Shown: positions 8,907 through 18,276 of the stretch, in pieces
How positions within the stretch are numbered: position 1 is the first letter of the stretch
Layout of the letters: every line of letters begins with the position of its first letter
NCBI RefSeq assembly: GCF_000313755.1
Contig: NZ_AMZB01000134.1
Location: 1 to 64,000 of the forward strand
From: Pseudomonas nitroreducens TX1
Lineage (GTDB): Bacteria; Pseudomonadota; Gammaproteobacteria; Pseudomonadales; Pseudomonadaceae
Reading direction: 5' to 3'
Length of the DNA stretch: 64,000 bases
Translations under genes and position numbers: made by a program
Notes under the pieces: model-generated
Told to the model about the DNA's origin: nothing
Seen by the model: only the letters and a program-made list of their open reading frames with translations
Databases searched by the model: none

Positions 8907-9913
8907 GCGCGCAGCACCTCCACATGGACGTCGGCAGCGTTGAGCTGCGCCAGGGCGGCTTCGATGTCACCGCCCACCAGGGACAGGGTGAGCTGGCCGT
9001 AGGGCTGGTCCTTGATGCGGTCGATGCGCCCGGCAAGGATGCTGTAGTCCACGCCGGTCTGGCGCGCAACGGTGCCCAGCAGCGGCGCGTAGGTCGCCTC
9101 GCCACGGAAGGTCAGGCGCAGGATGCGGCCCGGCACGTGGGCGAAGTCATCGTGCTGCTCGTCCTCGTCGACTCGCTCGGCCTCGAAGACGAAACGGCGG
9201 GTGGTGTCGTGCTGCGGATGGAGGAACACGTCGGCGACCTCGCCCTGTTCGACGATGCGCCCGGCATCCATCACCGCCACCTGGTCGCAGACGCGGCGGA
9301 TCACGTCCATCTCGTGGGTGATCAGGACGATGGTCAGCTTCAGCTCGCGGTTGATCTCCGCCAGCAATTGCAGGACCTGGCCGGTGGTCTGCGGGTCGAG
9401 GGCGCTGGTGGCCTCGTCGCAGAGCAGGATGGTCGGTCGGCAGGCCAGGGCACGTGCGATGCCGACGCGCTGCTTCTGGCCGCCGGAGAGCTGCGCCGGG
9501 TATTTGCGGGCGTGGTCCTTGAGGCCGACGCGCTCGAGCAGTTCGTCCACCCGCGCGCTGATTTCGGTGGCGCTGAAGGTGCCGGCGAGCTTCATCGGCA
9601 TGGCGATGTTGTCGGCGACGGTCTTGGAGGCCAGCAGGTTGAAGTGCTGGAAGATCATCCCGACGCGCTGGCGGAAGCGGCGCAGGCCGTCGGCGTCCAG
9701 GGCGGTGATGTCTTCGCCGTCGATGACGATGCGTCCGCCGCTGGGCTCTTCCAGGCGGTTGATCAGGCGCAGCAGGGTACTTTTACCGGCGCCGGAATGG
9801 CCGATCAGGCCGAACACCTGGCCGCCCTCGATGGACAGGCGGGTCGGCTGCAGGGCCGGGATATCGCGTCCGGCGACGCGATAGGTCTTGTGGACGTCGT
9901 GGAATTCGATCAC
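8903..9913 (-). CDS. metN: Methionine ABC transporter ATP-binding protein
   Basis: A 336-residue ATPase that powers methionine uptake. Walker A is GHSGAGKST (38-46); the signature LSGGQKQR and the Walker [14 protein letters not shown] follow. After about residue 245 a C-terminal NIL domain is present, the regulatory methionine-binding domain found in MetN. First gene of the operon. The promoter should lie in the AT-rich stretch 9914-10077; no methionine riboswitch is apparent. Confidence 0.94.
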   Translation of the reverse strand: MIEFHDVHKTYRVAGRDIPALQPTRLSIEGGQVFGLIGHSGAGKSTLLRLINRLEEPSGGRIVIDGEDITALDADGLRRFRQRVGMIFQHFNLLASKTVADNIAMPMKLAGTFSATEISARVDELLERVGLKDHARKYPAQLSGGQKQRVGIARALACRPTILLCDEATSALDPQTTGQVLQLLAEINRELKLTIVLITHEMDVIRRVCDQVAVMDAGRIVEQGEVADVFLHPQHDTTRRFVFEAERVDEDEQHDDFAHVPGRILRLTFRGEATYAPLLGTVARQTGVDYSILAGRIDRIKDQPYGQLTLSLVGGDIEAALAQLNAADVHVEVLRA

Positions 9914-10077
9914 GTAGCGAACCTTGTGGGTACGGGGAGGCGCCGCTCGCCGCCAGGGCCGTCGGATGAACAGGCGTAGGCAACGAGCGTAGGCGGTCAG
10001 CCAAAACCGCGCATTTTAACCTGCTTTTTTATGGCTGATTAATCTTTGTTCAGCTAAGCACGGAACAAAAGGGAATA

Positions 10078-10102
10078 ACGGGCGCCCCGGGCGGGCGCCC
10101 GT
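10078..10102 (-). terminator. Hairpin downstream of the PA5502-like gene, likely terminator
   Basis: A perfect 10-base inverted repeat, ACGGGCGCCC and GGGCGCCCGT, with a 5-base loop lies 4 bases past the lipoprotein stop codon. The following minus-strand sequence TATTCCCTTTTG is only moderately T-rich. Confidence 0.55.
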
Positions 10103-10106
10103 GGGC

Positions 10107-10490
10107 TCAGGGCGTGCAGTTCGGCTGGGCAGCCGGCGCAGGAATATCGGGCTTCTGCAGGCCGCTCACGTCGGCAGCGACGCCGGGGGCGCGGGGCATC
10201 AGCGAACGGGCGCGGGTCAGGGCGGTGGTGGCGCCGTTGACGTCGCCCTTGGCCAGGGCGGCGCGGCTGCGCTCCAGGTAGGCGTCGGCCAGGCGCTGGC
10301 GGCGCTCGGCGAGCTGGGCGGCGTCTTCCTGTTCGGAACCCAGCGCGAGCTGCGCGGACTCCAGGCGGCCGGCGGCCAGTTCGGTCTCGAAGCCACTGCT
10401 GGCGGGCGGATTGCTCGCGGTGCTCTGGCAGGCCGCAAGGGCCAGCGCCATGGCCATCAGCGCGAACAGGCGGATGACGAACGACTTCAT
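10107..10490 (-). CDS. Hypothetical lipoprotein (PA5502-like)
   Basis: A 127-residue protein with a lipoprotein signal peptide; the lipobox LALAAC puts the lipidated cysteine at 21. The mature part is helical, with charged segments (ETELAAGRLESAQLAL, LAERRQRLADAYLERSRAAL) reminiscent of a tetratricopeptide-like helical pair, and a Pro-rich end. Function unknown. It lies after znuB on the same strand with 37 bases between, so it may be read with the zinc import operon; the same neighbour is found in P. aeruginosa. Confidence 0.75.
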   Translation of the reverse strand: MKSFVIRLFALMAMALALAACQSTASNPPASSGFETELAAGRLESAQLALGSEQEDAAQLAERRQRLADAYLERSRAALAKGDVNGATTALTRARSLMPRAPGVAADVSGLQKPDIPAPAAQPNCTP

Positions 10491-10527
10491 GCGTCAGGGT
10501 CTCTTTTGATCAAAAAATCGCCAAATT

Positions 10528-11316
10528 CTACACCGTCCGGCGCGGCAGGACAAAACTCAGCAGGAACAGGGCCGCCGCACTGACGACTATGGAGGGGCCG
10601 GCGGGGGTGTCCTTGAACCAGGACAGCGAGAGCCCGGCGCACACCGCCACCAGGCCGATCAGACTCGCGCCGAAGGCCATTTGTTCAGGGCTGCGCGCAT
10701 GCCGCTGGGCGGCGGCGGCGGGGATGATCAGCAGCGAGGTGATCAGCAGCACGCCGACGATCTTCATGGCCACGGCGATGACGATGGCGATCAGCAGCAT
10801 CAGCGCCAGGCGGATGGCGGTCACCGGCAGGCCTTCGACCCGCGCCAGTTCCTCGTGCACGGTGATCGCGAGCAGCGGCCGCCACAGCCAGCAGATCAGC
10901 CCCAGCACCAGCGCGCTGCCGGCGACGATCCACAGGAGGTCGGTCTGGCTGACGGCGAGCAGGTCGCCGAACAGGTAGGCCATCAGGTCGACGCGCACTT
11001 CCTTCATGAAGCTCAGGGTCACCAGGCCCAGCGACAGCGTGCTGTGCGCGAGGATGCCGAGCAGGGTGTCGGCGGCCAGTGGCTGGCGCTGCTGCAGGGT
11101 GACCAGCAGGACGGCGAGCAGCACGCAGCCCACGGTCACCGCCAGCGTCGGGCTGACGTCCAGCAGGAAGCCCAGGGCCACGCCGAGCAGGGCGGCGTGG
11201 GACAGGGTGTCGCCGAAATAGGCCATGCGTCGCCAGACGACGAACGAACCCAGGGGCCCGGCGACCACCGCCAGGGCCAGCCCGGCGAGGAGGGCGTTGA
11301 GCAGGAAATCAGCCAT
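10528..11316 (-). CDS. znuB: Zinc ABC transporter permease ZnuB
   Basis: A 262-residue integral membrane protein of the metal-ion ABC-3 permease family, which forms the zinc channel with ZnuC and ZnuA. Family features are the [20 protein letters not shown] segment near residues 20-39, the [20 protein letters not shown] helix and the [20 protein letters not shown] segment. It overlaps the end of znuC by eight bases. Expression should be under Zur through the znuA/zur divergent promoter. Confidence 0.94.
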   Translation of the reverse strand: MADFLLNALLAGLALAVVAGPLGSFVVWRRMAYFGDTLSHAALLGVALGFLLDVSPTLAVTVGCVLLAVLLVTLQQRQPLAADTLLGILAHSTLSLGLVTLSFMKEVRVDLMAYLFGDLLAVSQTDLLWIVAGSALVLGLICWLWRPLLAITVHEELARVEGLPVTAIRLALMLLIAIVIAVAMKIVGVLLITSLLIIPAAAAQRHARSPEQMAFGASLIGLVAVCAGLSLSWFKDTPAGPSIVVSAAALFLLSFVLPRRTV

Positions 11317-12109
11317 GGTTGCAGTCGGGGCCGTGCTGGTGGACCGGAGTGAAGCGGGTGCCGGCGGGGAAGGCAGGTTTCACCACCTCGCCGTGCAGGT
11401 CGTGGGAATGGTCGTGGTGGTGGTGATAGACCGCGAGGCTGCGGGCGTCCTGGCCGAACAGTTCGACGAAGGCCGGGTCGCCGCTGACCTGTTCCGGATG
11501 TCCGGAGCAGCAGACGTGGCGGTTCAGGCAGACCACCTTGTCGGTGGCGCTCATCACCAGGTGCAGGTCGTGGGAAACCATCAGCACGCCGCAGCCGAGG
11601 CGGTCGCGCAGGCGACCGATCAGGCGGTACAGCTCGGCTTGCCCGGCGACGTCGACGCCCTGCACGGGCTCGTCGAGCACCAGCAGCTCCGGCTTGCGCA
11701 GCAGGGCGCGGGCCAGCAGCACACGCTGCAGCTCACCGCCGGAGACGCTCTGCAAGGGCTTGTCGATGACGTGGGCGGCGCCGACTTCCTTCAGTGCATC
11801 AAGCGCGTGGGAGCGCTGCACACCGGGAACGAGACGCAGGAAACGGAAGACGGTCAGCGGCAGGGTCGGGTCGACGTGGAGCTTCTGCGGCATGTAGCCG
11901 ATGGACAGCTTGGGCGCCCGCCAGACGCTGCCGGTGTCGGGCTTGAGCAGGCCGAGCACGCTGCGCACCAGGGTCGTCTTGCCGGCGCCGTTTGGGCCGA
12001 TCAGGGTGACGATCTCGCCCGGCGCGATGGTCAGGTCGACATTCTGCAGTACCGCCTGGCCGGCGTAACTGACGCCGACACCTTGCAGGCGGATCAAGGT
12101 GTCGCCCAT
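11309..12109 (-). CDS. znuC: Zinc ABC transporter ATP-binding protein ZnuC
   Basis: A 266-residue ATPase for zinc uptake. Walker A is GPNGAGKT (38-45), the signature VSGGE lies at 121-125 and Walker B LLVLDEP at 141-147. A histidine-rich tail ([10 protein letters not shown] at about 227-236, with more His before the end) is typical of ZnuC and may bind zinc. The ATG at 12109 overlaps the zur stop codon (TGATG) with GGGAGG upstream at proper spacing; the in-frame GTG three bases earlier is too close to that site. Second gene of zur-znuC-znuB. Confidence 0.94.
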   Translation of the reverse strand: MGDTLIRLQGVGVSYAGQAVLQNVDLTIAPGEIVTLIGPNGAGKTTLVRSVLGLLKPDTGSVWRAPKLSIGYMPQKLHVDPTLPLTVFRFLRLVPGVQRSHALDALKEVGAAHVIDKPLQSVSGGELQRVLLARALLRKPELLVLDEPVQGVDVAGQAELYRLIGRLRDRLGCGVLMVSHDLHLVMSATDKVVCLNRHVCCSGHPEQVSGDPAFVELFGQDARSLAVYHHHHDHSHDLHGEVVKPAFPAGTRFTPVHQHGPDCNHG

Positions 12110-12615
12110 CACGCCTCCCGCTGGCCGGGAGCGCAGGCGCCACAGAGGCCGACGATCTCGACGGTCTGGGTTTCCACGGCGAAGCCGACGCCCTTGGCGC
12201 CGGCGACGATGGCCTCGCTGATGGCCGGCTGCTCCAGCTCGATGGCGGTATGGCAGGCACGGCAGATCAGGAACTGGCCTTCATGGGCGTGCTCCGGATG
12301 CGCGCAGCCGATGAAGGCGTTGAGCGAGGCGATGCGGTGCACCAGGCCGTTTTCCAGGAGGAAGTCCAGCGCGCGGTAGACCGTCGGCGGTGCTGCCTTG
12401 CGGCCGTCTTCCTCGCTCAGCACGGCGAGGATGTCGTAGGCGCCCAGCGGCTTGTGGCTCGCCCAGACCAACTCCAGCACGCGCCGGCGCAGTTCGGTCA
12501 GGCGTACGCCCTGGCGCGCGCACAGCGCGTCGGCGTCGGCCAGGGCACTGGCCACGCAGTTGGCATGGTCGTGCGGACGGCAGGCGAGGGGAGTCTTCGG
12601 GGCGATCTTGTACAT
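12109..12615 (-). CDS. zur: Zinc uptake regulator Zur (Fur family)
   Basis: A 168-residue zinc-responsive repressor. The N-terminal winged helix contains [12 protein letters not shown] and [18 protein letters not shown]. Zinc sites include the HPEHAH segment and the paired cysteines C118-x2-C121 and C158-x2-C161, which form the structural site. It is the first gene of its operon and is divergent from znuA, with one Zur box between them, so it should autoregulate and repress both directions when zinc is plentiful. It corresponds to P. aeruginosa np20/zur (PA5499). Confidence 0.93.
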   Translation of the reverse strand: MYKIAPKTPLACRPHDHANCVASALADADALCARQGVRLTELRRRVLELVWASHKPLGAYDILAVLSEEDGRKAAPPTVYRALDFLLENGLVHRIASLNAFIGCAHPEHAHEGQFLICRACHTAIELEQPAISEAIVAGAKGVGFAVETQTVEIVGLCGACAPGQREA

Positions 12616-12641
12616 GCGCGGCGACGCTCGGGGTCAGAGAC

Positions 12642-12654
12642 GTTATTATATTAC
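12642..12654. promoter_or_regulatory. Zur box in the zur/znuA divergent promoter
   Basis: GTTATTATATTAC differs at two positions from the perfect GTTATA-A-TATAAC palindromes found before folE2 and dksA2 in this window. It lies 27 bases upstream of zur and 32 upstream of znuA, right where a repressor would block both promoters. Confidence 0.8.
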
Positions 12655-12685
12655 TCTTTCATATCTCCTCTGTGTGAGTGCCGCC

Positions 12686-13624
12686 GTGTCCTTCCGTCCC
12701 GTCGCCCTGCTGACCGCTGCCTGCGCGCTGCTGCTCAGCCTCCCCGTGCGTGCCGAGGTCAGCGTGCTGACCAGCATCAAGCCGCTGCAACTGATCGCCG
12801 CCGCCATCCAGGACGGCGAGGGCACGCCGGACGTGCTGCTGCCGCCGGGCGCCTCGCCGCACAGCTACTCGCTGCGCCCGTCCGATATCCGCCGTGTGCG
12901 TGACGCGCAGTTGTTCTACTGGGTCGGCCCGGACCTGGAGAACTTCCTGCCCAAGGTGCTGGACAGCCGCAAGGGCCCGAGCGTCGCCCTGCAGGACCAG
13001 GCCGGCATGCACCTGCGCAAGTTCGCCAACTTCAGTGAGTCCAACCACCCGGACCATGGCGATGACCACGATGACCTGGGTCACGACCACGATCACCGCC
13101 CCGGCATGATCGACGCACATTTGTGGCTTTTGCCGAGCAATGCGCAGGTCATCGCGGCGCGCATGGCGGAGGATCTGGCGATCGCCGACCCGGCCAACGC
13201 CAGCCGCTACCAGGCCAACCTGAAGGCCTTCGATGAGCGCATGGAGACCCTGGATGCCCGCCTGAAGCAGCGCATCGACCCGCTCAAGGGCAAGCCATTC
13301 TTCGTCTTCCACGAGGCCTTCGACTACTTCGAGGAGGCCTACGGGCTGCGCCATGCCGGCGTCTTCGCCGTGTCCGCCGATGTGCAGCCGGGCGCCCGCC
13401 ATGTGGCGGCCATGCGCGCGCAACTGCAGAAGGCCGGCCCGTCCTGCATCTTCAGCGAACCGCCGATCCGCCCGCGCCTGGCCGACACCCTGAGCCAGGG
13501 CCTGCCGGTGCGCCTGGCCGAGCTGGATGACCTGGGCCTGGGCGTGACGGTGGATGCCCAGGGCTACGAGAAGCTGCTGGGCAACCTGGCGAATGAATTC
13601 GCGGGGTGCCTGGAGAAGCTCTGA
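12686..13624 (+). CDS. znuA: Periplasmic zinc-binding protein ZnuA
   Basis: A 312-residue substrate-binding protein that delivers zinc to ZnuBC. Residues 1-23 form the signal peptide. Predicted zinc ligands are His59 (SPHSYS), His145 (DAHLW) and His209 (FHEAFDYF). The histidine/aspartate-rich loop between about 121 and 137 (HPDHGDDHDD, GHDHDH) is the usual ZnuA zinc-trapping loop. No ATG fits; the GTG at 12686, with weak GAG upstream, starts the protein directly at the signal peptide, and an in-frame GTG at 12674 is the alternative. It is transcribed alone, away from zur-znuCB. Confidence 0.9.
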   Translation: MSFRPVALLTAACALLLSLPVRAEVSVLTSIKPLQLIAAAIQDGEGTPDVLLPPGASPHSYSLRPSDIRRVRDAQLFYWVGPDLENFLPKVLDSRKGPSVALQDQAGMHLRKFANFSESNHPDHGDDHDDLGHDHDHRPGMIDAHLWLLPSNAQVIAARMAEDLAIADPANASRYQANLKAFDERMETLDARLKQRIDPLKGKPFFVFHEAFDYFEEAYGLRHAGVFAVSADVQPGARHVAAMRAQLQKAGPSCIFSEPPIRPRLADTLSQGLPVRLAELDDLGLGVTVDAQGYEKLLGNLANEFAGCLEKL

Positions 13625-13661
13625 GTTGGGGTTCTCGGGGAACTCCTCTGCCTGGGTTTCC

Positions 13662-13799
13662 GCTCTCCCAGCCCTGGCTACACGCCCCGCTCCGAAGGGA
13701 GAGGGAGCCGTTCGGCATGCTTTGAAACTGCAGGGTTAGCCGGCAAACGTTGAGCTGCCAGCTCGCACAGGACAGTCCCCTCTCCCTTCAGGGAGAGGG
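13662..13799. repeat. CCCTCTCCC/GGGAGAGGG bipartite intergenic repeat
   Basis: The gap 13625-14087 after znuA contains this copy, with halves CTCTCCCAGCCCTGGC...GAAGGGAGAGGGAG and CCCCTCTCCCTTCAGGGAGAGGG about 90 bases apart. The remainder (13800-14087) shows no gene and should include the nrdJa promoter. Confidence 0.72.
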
Positions 13800-14087
13800 T
13801 GCCTCCGCTCGCACCTGAGTTCCCTGATGGCGCGGCACAACGCCATCCCCGCGCCTGATCGCCGCACCTTCTCTGTCCGAAATTTCCCGCCCTTTCCTCC
13901 CCTGGCTCCCCGCCAATCGTCGGCTTTACGCATCTTTTCCTACGCCTTCGGCTCAACCGTCTATCGTTTCCGTCTGGGGGCTCCTGGCACAACATATTGA
14001 TGGTGATCAGGAATCTATGCCTACATATGGGGTCTACTCGCGCTCCATTTGCGCCTGCCAACCAACCGACAGGAGGTTATTTCCCGG

Positions 14088-16235
14088 ATGGCCAAGACCG
14101 ATGCGCGCCAACGCGGCGCCAACCCAGGAGTTCTCGCCCTGCAGCCTGCCTCGCAGGACATCTGGGACAGCAAGTACCGCCTCAAGCAGAAGAGCGGAGA
14201 CCCCATCGACGGCAGCGTCGACGAGACCTGGCAGCGCGTCGCCCGCGCCCTCGCCGACGTCGAGGCCAACAAGGCCCTGCGCGAGCACTGGTACGAGCGC
14301 TTCCTCTGGGCCCTGCGCAACGGCGCCATCCCGGCCGGACGGATCATTTCCAACGCCGGCGCCCAGGGGCACAAGCCGGCCACCTCGACCATCAACTGCA
14401 CCGTCTCCGGGATCATCCGCGACTCCATGGACGACATCCTGGAGAAGGTCCACGAGGCCGGGCTGACGCTCAAGGCCGGCTGCGGCATCGGCTACGAATT
14501 CAGTACCCTGCGCCCGCGCGGCGCCTACGTCTCCGGTGCCGGCGCGCATACCAGCGGGCCGCTGTCGTTCATGGATATCTACGACAAGATGTGCTTCACC
14601 GTCAGTTCCGCCGGCGGGCGGCGCGGCGCGCAGATGGGTACCTTCGATGTCAGCCATCCGGACGTGCGCGAGTTCATCCGCGCCAAGCGCGAAGACGGCC
14701 GCCTGCGCCAGTTCAACCTCAGCCTGCTGATCACCGACGGCTTCATGAACGCCGTGGAGGACGACGAGGACTGGCCACTGGTGTTCCCGATTCACCAGAA
14801 GGAGCGCGACGAGGTCGACCTGGCCAACGCCGATGAAGTGGTCTGGCGCGACTGGCCGCTGCACGACGACTACCTGGTGGGCGACGACGGCCGCGTGGCC
14901 TGCAAGGTCTACGGGCGGGTCAAGGCGCGGCACCTGTGGGACATGATCATGGTATCCACCTACGACTACGCCGAACCCGGCTTCATCCTCATCGACCGGG
15001 TCAACGAGATGAACAACAACTGGTGGTGCGAGGCGATCCGCGCCACCAATCCCTGCGGCGAGCAGCCATTGCCGCCCTACGGCTCCTGCCTGTTGGGCTC
15101 GGTGAACCTGACCAGCTTCGTGATCGACGCCTTTGGTGACAACGCACGCTTCGACTGGGAGCGCTACCGCGAAGTGGTCCGGGTGTTCACCCGCATGCTC
15201 GACAACGTGGTGGAGATCAACGGCCTGCCGCTGGAACAGCAGCGCGCGGAAATCCTCGGCAAACGCCGCCACGGCATGGGCTTCCTCGGGCTGGGCTCGG
15301 CGCTGACCCTGCTCAAGCTGCGCTATGGCAGCGCGGAAGCCTGTGTGTTCACCGAGGAAGTGGCGCGTGAGATGGCCCTGGTGGGTTGGGAAATGGCGCT
15401 GGAGCTGTCCCGCGAGAAAGGTCCGGCGCCGGCCCTGGTCAAGGAATACGAAGTCACTGCCGAGATGCTGCGCAAGCGCCCGGAAATGAAGGCCGACGGC
15501 ATCAAGGTCGGCGACAAGGTCGCGGGCCGTGTGCTGCACGCCAAGTATTCGCGCTACATGCAGCGTGTCGCCGAGCATGCACCGCAGCTGATCGAGGAAC
15601 TGGCCGAGCACGGCGCGCGCTTCACCCACCACAGCTCCATCGCGCCCACCGGCACCATCAGCCTGAGCCTGGCCAACAACGCCTCCAACGGCATCGAGCC
15701 GAGCTTCGCCCACCATTATTCGCGCAACCTGATCCGCGCGGGACGCAAGACCAAGGAGAAGATCTCGGTCTTCAGCTACGAGCTGCTGGCCTACCGCGAC
15801 CAGGTGGACAACCACGCCGTACCCGGCGCCGAGGAAGAAAAGCACCGCCTGCCGGACTACTTCATCACCGCCGACGACATCACCCCGCAGCAGCACGTGG
15901 ACATCCAGGCCGCCGCGCAGAAGTGGATCGACTCGTCGATCTCCAAGACCGCCAACGTCCCCACCGACTACCCGTTCGAGGACTTCAAGGACATCTACCT
16001 CTACGCGTGGCGCCAGGGCCTGAAAGGCTGCACCACCTTCCGCTTCAACCCGGCGGCCTTCCAGGGCGTGCTGGTGAAGGAATCGGACCTGGAGAAGACG
16101 CTGTACCGCTTCGAGCTGGAAGATGGCAGCGTGGTGGAACTCAAGGGCAACGAGGAAGTGGAGTACGACGGCGAGATCCATACCGCCGCCAACCTCTTCG
16201 ACGCCTTGAAAGAAGGTTATTACGGCAAGTACTGA
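14088..16235 (+). CDS. nrdJa: Adenosylcobalamin-dependent (class II) ribonucleotide reductase, large part NrdJa
   Basis: A 715-residue catalytic part of the B12-dependent reductase, which makes deoxyribonucleotides with or without oxygen. Key cysteines are visible: Cys104 in INCTVSG and Cys323 in NPCGEQPLPPYGSC, the thiyl-radical/finger-loop region with its Glu. The RNR barrel motif VNLTSFV follows. The ATG at 14088 lies 11 bases from AGGAGG, slightly long but the best choice; an in-frame ATT nearer is unlikely. As in P. aeruginosa PA5497/PA5496 the enzyme is split in two, and NrdJb is encoded 17 bases downstream. Confidence 0.92.
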   Translation: MAKTDARQRGANPGVLALQPASQDIWDSKYRLKQKSGDPIDGSVDETWQRVARALADVEANKALREHWYERFLWALRNGAIPAGRIISNAGAQGHKPATSTINCTVSGIIRDSMDDILEKVHEAGLTLKAGCGIGYEFSTLRPRGAYVSGAGAHTSGPLSFMDIYDKMCFTVSSAGGRRGAQMGTFDVSHPDVREFIRAKREDGRLRQFNLSLLITDGFMNAVEDDEDWPLVFPIHQKERDEVDLANADEVVWRDWPLHDDYLVGDDGRVACKVYGRVKARHLWDMIMVSTYDYAEPGFILIDRVNEMNNNWWCEAIRATNPCGEQPLPPYGSCLLGSVNLTSFVIDAFGDNARFDWERYREVVRVFTRMLDNVVEINGLPLEQQRAEILGKRRHGMGFLGLGSALTLLKLRYGSAEACVFTEEVAREMALVGWEMALELSREKGPAPALVKEYEVTAEMLRKRPEMKADGIKVGDKVAGRVLHAKYSRYMQRVAEHAPQLIEELAEHGARFTHHSSIAPTGTISLSLANNASNGIEPSFAHHYSRNLIRAGRKTKEKISVFSYELLAYRDQVDNHAVPGAEEEKHRLPDYFITADDITPQQHVDIQAAAQKWIDSSISKTANVPTDYPFEDFKDIYLYAWRQGLKGCTTFRFNPAAFQGVLVKESDLEKTLYRFELEDGSVVELKGNEEVEYDGEIHTAANLFDALKEGYYGKY

Positions 16236-16252
16236 TACCCCTGGAGAATGCT

Positions 16253-16939
16253 ATGAGCGTCAAGATCAACCAGAAGATCAAAGGCTTCCAGGTGGTGGAC
16301 GTGGCCGAGGAAAAGGCCCGCGTGGAAGCCGCCGCGGCCGCCGCCGTGGTGAAGATGGACGAAACCCTGCAGCGCCCCGAGCTGCTGGTGGGCGCCACCT
16401 ACAAGATCAAGTCGCCGCTGTTCGAGCATGCGCTGTACGTGACCATCAACGACGTGGTGCTCAACCCCGACACCCCGTACGAGCAGCGCCGGCCCTTCGA
16501 GATCTTCATCAACTCGAAGAACATGGACCACTTCCAGTGGATCGTCGCACTCACCCGGATCATGTCCGCGGTATTCCGCAAGGGCGGTGACTGCACCTTC
16601 CTGGTGGAAGAGATGAAGGCGGTATTCGACCCGCGCGGCGGCTACCTCAAGCGCGGCGGCATCTATATGCCGTCGATCGTGGCCGAGATCGGCGCGGTGG
16701 TGGAGCGTCACCTGGTCGCCATCGGCCTGATGGAAGGCCCGCAGCTGGACGAGGAGCAGCGCCTGTATCTGGCCGAAAAACGCGCTGCCTACGAAGCCGC
16801 CCAGGGCACCAACAAGGCCGAACCCGGCGAAGGCTTCCCCGCCGGCGCCCAGTTGTGCGGCAAGTGCAACACCATGGCGGTGGTGCAGATGGATGGCTGC
16901 GCCACCTGTCTCAACTGCGGGCATTCGAAATGTGGGTGA
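16253..16939 (+). CDS. nrdJb: Class II ribonucleotide reductase, C-terminal part NrdJb
   Basis: A 228-residue protein equal to the C-terminal part of single-chain NrdJ enzymes. It includes a TSCPD-type domain (about 45-150; FEIFINSKNMDHFQWIVAL, FRKGGDCTFLVEEM) and a cysteine-rich tail with Cys202, 205, 216, 219, 222 and 227, which may bind zinc and carry the pair that re-reduces the active site. It is translated from the ATG at 16253, directly after nrdJa in one operon. Both parts are needed for activity in P. aeruginosa (family knowledge). Confidence 0.9.
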   Translation: MSVKINQKIKGFQVVDVAEEKARVEAAAAAAVVKMDETLQRPELLVGATYKIKSPLFEHALYVTINDVVLNPDTPYEQRRPFEIFINSKNMDHFQWIVALTRIMSAVFRKGGDCTFLVEEMKAVFDPRGGYLKRGGIYMPSIVAEIGAVVERHLVAIGLMEGPQLDEEQRLYLAEKRAAYEAAQGTNKAEPGEGFPAGAQLCGKCNTMAVVQMDGCATCLNCGHSKCG

Positions 16940-16945
16940 GCCCGC

Positions 16946-16965
16946 TCAAAACGCATGCGTTTTGA
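16946..16965. repeat. Perfect 20-base palindrome after nrdJb
   Basis: TCAAAACGCATGCGTTTTGA is its own reverse complement and is flanked by GCCCGC and AGGGC, which extend the pairing. It starts six bases after the nrdJb stop and could act as a transcript-end hairpin in both directions, although no T-run follows. Confidence 0.6.
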
Positions 16966-16970
16966 AGGGC

Positions 16971-17170
16971 GAACGACCGGCCATGGATGGCAGGGCCGGG
17001 GTTGACCTTGAGCAGGGGCGCAACGGCAGGGATGCCAGCTCCGAATTAGATCTTTATGCCCGCATGCGGCGTCGCCCCGCGAACGACCGGCCATGGATGG
17101 CAGGGCCGGGGTTGGCCTTGAGCAGAGGTGCAACGGCAGGGATGCCAGCTCCGAGCTAGATATTTACGCC
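16971..17170. repeat. Two direct copies of a 90-base intergenic repeat
   Basis: Copy 1 (16971-17060) and copy 2 (17081-17170) both begin GAACGACCGGCCATGGATGG and stay nearly identical through AACGGCAGGGATGCCAGCTC, with a period of 110 bases. They differ by a handful of substitutions. No coding function is apparent. Confidence 0.85.
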
Positions 17171-17197
17171 CCCCGCTTCACACCGGACTGCTCTTCT

Positions 17198-17263
17198 GTA
17201 GGAGCGAGCTTGCTCGCGAACGGCCCCGGAGTGGAGTTGGTTCGCGAGCAAGCTCGCTCCTAC
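17198..17263. repeat. REP-like inverted pair
   Basis: GTAGGAGCGAGCTTGCTCGC and GCGAGCAAGCTCGCTCCTAC flank about 26 bases. It lies between the direct repeat and the thrB stop codon, so it may terminate or stabilise the converging nrdJ and thrB transcripts. Confidence 0.85.
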
Positions 17264-17291
17264 AGGTCCCGCGTCGCGATAAAATCCAGGG

Positions 17292-18242
17292 TCACAACGC
17301 AAACGGCAAATGAATCTCCACCTTCTGCCGCTGCTCCAGCCGCCGCTCGAATTCGCTCGGGTCGTGGATCAGCACGTCCTGCCCGGCAAACGCCTCGGCC
17401 GCAATCAGCCGTGACAGCCAGAAACGCACGCATGCCACCCGCAGCATCTCTGGCCACAGCTCGGCCTCCAGCGCGGTGAACGGCCGCTTGGCCGCATAGG
17501 CGGCCAGCAGGGCGCGGGCGCGCGGGCCATCGAGGGTGCCGTCGTCCGTCGAGCACCAGTCGTTCACGGTGATCGCCAGGTCGTAGAGCATCCAGCCGGA
17601 GCTGGCGTTGTAGAAGTCGATCACCCCCGCCAGGTGCGGACCGTCGAACAGCACATTGTCGCGGAACAGGTCGGCGTGCAGGTTGGCGCGGGGCAGGGCC
17701 GGTTGTTCGGCGAGCAGGCGGGCGATTTCTTCCAGGGCATCGCCGAGCAGGGTCGCGGCGTTGCCGGACAGGTGCGATTGCATCGCCTCGCCTTCATGCA
17801 GCATCCAGCTCAGGCCACGGTCGCTGGGGCGCTCGATGATCCGCTCGCGGGTGGCGAGGTGCAGGCGCGCCAGCAGGTCGCCGACTTCCTGGCAATGATG
17901 GTTGTTCGGCGAGCGTTCGTGGCGGCCAGCCAGGCGCGGCTGCAGCAGCGCCGGCTTGCCTTCGAGCTGGCGCAACGCCTCGCCATCCTTGGTGCGCAAG
18001 GCATAGGGCACCGGCAGGTTGGCCTCGTGCAGCACGTCCAGCAGTTCGATGAAGAACGGCATCTCCTGCACCGGCCCGCGCTCCACCAGGGTCAGTACGA
18101 ATTCGCCGCGCTCGAGGCTGACGAAGAAATTGCTGTTCTCCGAACCTTCGGCGATGCCGCGAAAGTCGCGCAGGCGGCCGAGGCCGTAGGGGGCGAGGAA
18201 GTCTTCCAGGGCCGGACGTTCCAGAGGGGTGAATACCGACAT
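17292..18242 (-). CDS. thrB: Homoserine kinase type II (ThrB)
   Basis: A 316-residue kinase of the aminoglycoside phosphotransferase fold that phosphorylates L-homoserine in threonine synthesis. The Brenner-type catalytic loop is NLHADLFRDNVLF with His189, Asp191 and Asn196, and the metal-binding Asp209 is in GVIDFYN. The opening VFTPLERPALEDFLAPYGLG matches the Pseudomonas enzyme, unrelated to the GHMP kinase of E. coli. The ATG at 18242 has AGAGGA seven bases upstream; a TTG six bases earlier is rejected. It is followed on the complementary side by repeats; DUF2782 precedes it on the same strand. Confidence 0.9.
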   Translation of the reverse strand: MSVFTPLERPALEDFLAPYGLGRLRDFRGIAEGSENSNFFVSLERGEFVLTLVERGPVQEMPFFIELLDVLHEANLPVPYALRTKDGEALRQLEGKPALLQPRLAGRHERSPNNHHCQEVGDLLARLHLATRERIIERPSDRGLSWMLHEGEAMQSHLSGNAATLLGDALEEIARLLAEQPALPRANLHADLFRDNVLFDGPHLAGVIDFYNASSGWMLYDLAITVNDWCSTDDGTLDGPRARALLAAYAAKRPFTALEAELWPEMLRVACVRFWLSRLIAAEAFAGQDVLIHDPSEFERRLEQRQKVEIHLPFAL

Positions 18243-18276
18243 GCTCAATCCTCTGGAGCGTCGTGGAGGGGAGGGT

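Noticed and set aside
14034-16181. 715-codon minus-strand frame over nrdJa
   Set aside because: Shadow of the ribonucleotide reductase gene; composition biased to Val, His, Gln and Asp and no family motifs.
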